DNA of 24,944 nt from JAKRSD01 sp964473995 (GTDB lineage: Bacteria > Bacteroidota > Bacteroidia > CAIKAF01), in NCBI GenBank assembly GCA_964473995.1, contig CAYYRB010000032.1, positions 1 through 24,944 on the forward strand, written 5' to 3'. Below the pieces are notes generated by a model. It saw nothing but the letters and a program-made list of their open reading frames with translations, was not told where the DNA came from and ran no database searches. This document shows positions 24,301 through 24,944 of the stretch, piece after piece (within the stretch, counting starts at the first letter, position 1; each line of letters opens with the position of its first letter). A program made the position numbers and the translations under genes.

Positions 24301-24944
24301 TAATGATGAGCTGAACAATACAACTTTGGCCTCTGGAGACGTCGGCGCGTTGATTTTTGTTAATGGGTCCTCTGATATAACAGGCAACGTCTCTGTGGAT
24401 AGTTCCGGCGTTATTGCCGTTGCACCGGGAACGGCAGCCGGGGTTTATCTAATTCCGTACACGATTTGTGAAGTTTTGAACCCGACAAACTGTGATAATG
24501 CAGTAGTTACGGTTACTGTTATTGCTGAGCCCGACACGGTCAATATAACCATAAACGAGGACACGGTAACGCCGGTATTCTGCACCACGGCTAACGTCAA
24601 CTTGTTAGATCCGGTTTCATCGGTCACTGTTTGTAGTTCTCCGGTTAACGGATCCCTCGTTACGGCTATAGGCGATACTTGTTTTACATATACGCCAAGC
24701 CCTAATTGGAATGGTACTGAGGAGATTTGTGTATTAATCTGTTCAAGCACGGGATTCTGCGATACGGTAATCTATAATATTACTGTTACTCCGGTGAATG
24801 ATCCTCCGGTGGCGGTTAACGACTTTTACACCACGCCGGAAGACACGCCCGTGAGCGGAAACGTGAATACGAACGACAGCGACGTGGACGGACCGGTAGC
24901 GGTATACACGCCTGTTCCGGGCAGCGGTCCCGCGAACGGCACGC
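21343..24944 (+). CDS. Giant exported protein: RCC1-like propeller, DUF11, cadherin-like tandem repeats (3' end outside window, one assembly gap)
   Basis: A signal peptide (1-32, cut near TASAQ) is followed by seven RCC1-like blades with signatures at GSFSVWG (83), GLYAWG (141), GRVFVLS (204), GTIWTWG (260), GNLYALG (318), MIFCFG (383) and VNFGYVG (436), that is, one full propeller. An Ig-like region (about 470-563) leads to a DUF11 domain (564-685, DADLQVQKTV, VNNGPNSASNVEI). From 686 on there are repeats of about 100 residues starting with VNDxYSG-type motifs and carrying an ICE...NCD Cys pair. After the N run the correct frame (TGT at 24161) is open to 24944 and ends in VND...TPEDTPVSGN...NDSDVDG, typical of tandem cadherin-like/VCBS-type repeats. 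The apparent stop at 24165 comes only from the 100-N placeholder shifting the frame. A T9SS tail is expected beyond the edge. Probably a surface adhesin. Confidence 0.87.
24004..24213 (+). repeat. Second copy of the 315-bp repeat, with its middle missing
   Basis: Bases 24004-24058 equal 23689-23743 (55 of 55), and 24159-24213 equal 23930-23984 (55 of 55). The first mismatches lie directly outside each block (23688 T against 24003 C; 23985 T against 24214 A). In the intact copy the two blocks are separated by 186 bp. Confidence 0.93.
24059..24158. other. Assembly gap (100 N) inside the tandem repeat
   Basis: Exactly 100 N. Alignment to the intact copy shows the real missing length should be 186 bp (or 186 plus multiples of 315), which restores the reading frame; 100 does not. 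Confidence 0.97.

Larger units (their letters stand above)
23398..24532 (+). repeat. Tandem cadherin-like repeat array in the giant protein
   Basis: Unit 1 (23398-23688, about 97 residues) is diverged. Unit 2 (23689-24003) is exactly 315 bp or 105 codons. Unit 3 starts at 24004 and is broken by the N run, resuming at 24159. Unit 4 follows to about 24532 and is diverged. All share xYxIxYxICExxxxxNCD near the end of the unit. Units 2 and 3 are nearly identical in DNA, which indicates a recent duplication. Confidence 0.85.

Noticed and set aside
23398..24532. CRISPR-like or non-coding direct repeats
   Set aside because: The repeat period is 315 bp, in frame, and encodes conserved protein modules with no spacer structure.
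24445..24750. 101-codon minus-strand open frame
   Set aside because: Antisense of the cadherin-like repeat region; a shadow caused by biased repeat composition.

Overview
The window is one continuous stretch of a Bacteroidota genome, almost certainly a draft or metagenome assembly because it contains two runs of exactly 100 N. The phylum call rests on several points. Two kinds of type IX secretion (T9SS) C-terminal sorting domain are present: a type A tail on the esterase-like protein and a gliding-motility type B tail on the 908-residue protein. There are DUF2723 and choice-of-anchor L families, a tRNA gene without an encoded CCA, and promoters of the Bacteroidota form (TTTG, about 20 bases, TAnnTTTG). 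A finer placement is not supportable; Flavobacteriales-like or Chitinophagales-like lineages would fit. I see no insertion sequence, phage, CRISPR array or defence gene.

Layout. The left edge (1-364, minus) holds the N-terminal part of a fructosamine kinase family protein, followed by tRNA-Ala(GGC) with its own terminator. Next come a secreted T9SS esterase-like protein (minus), a small secreted helical protein (plus), a bidirectional terminator and an orphan protein (minus). From 3895 to 10788 everything is on the minus strand: aspS, a 71-residue membrane protein, a SlyD-like prolyl isomerase, a DUF1573/VWA protein and a 908-residue adhesin-like protein with a very clear promoter. Then follow an SRPBCC-domain protein (minus), folK (plus, GTG start) and a small outer-membrane protein (minus).

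From 12648 to 18386 the plus strand carries two GT-C fold membrane glycosyltransferase-like genes, DUF2723/TMEM260-like and GT39/ArnT-like, separated by an assembly gap, then a DUF1295 membrane enzyme. A PQQ/sorbosone-dehydrogenase-like propeller protein and a YkgJ cysteine-cluster protein lie on the minus strand. The right end (20305-24944, plus) is a two-gene secreted-protein unit: a 338-residue exported protein of unknown family, then a very large exported protein (seven RCC1-like blades, DUF11, cadherin-like tandem repeats) that runs off the window.

Together the window mixes housekeeping (aspS, tRNA-Ala, folK, slyD) with a large cell-envelope and secretome load. The most useful new observations are these. 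The second gap sits inside a 315-bp tandem repeat and can be sized and probably filled from the sequence itself. The first gap hides the junction of the two glycosyltransferase genes. The RCC1/DUF11/cadherin giant has an uncharacterised partner gene and a palindromic leader. No stretch longer than 300 bases lacks a gene.
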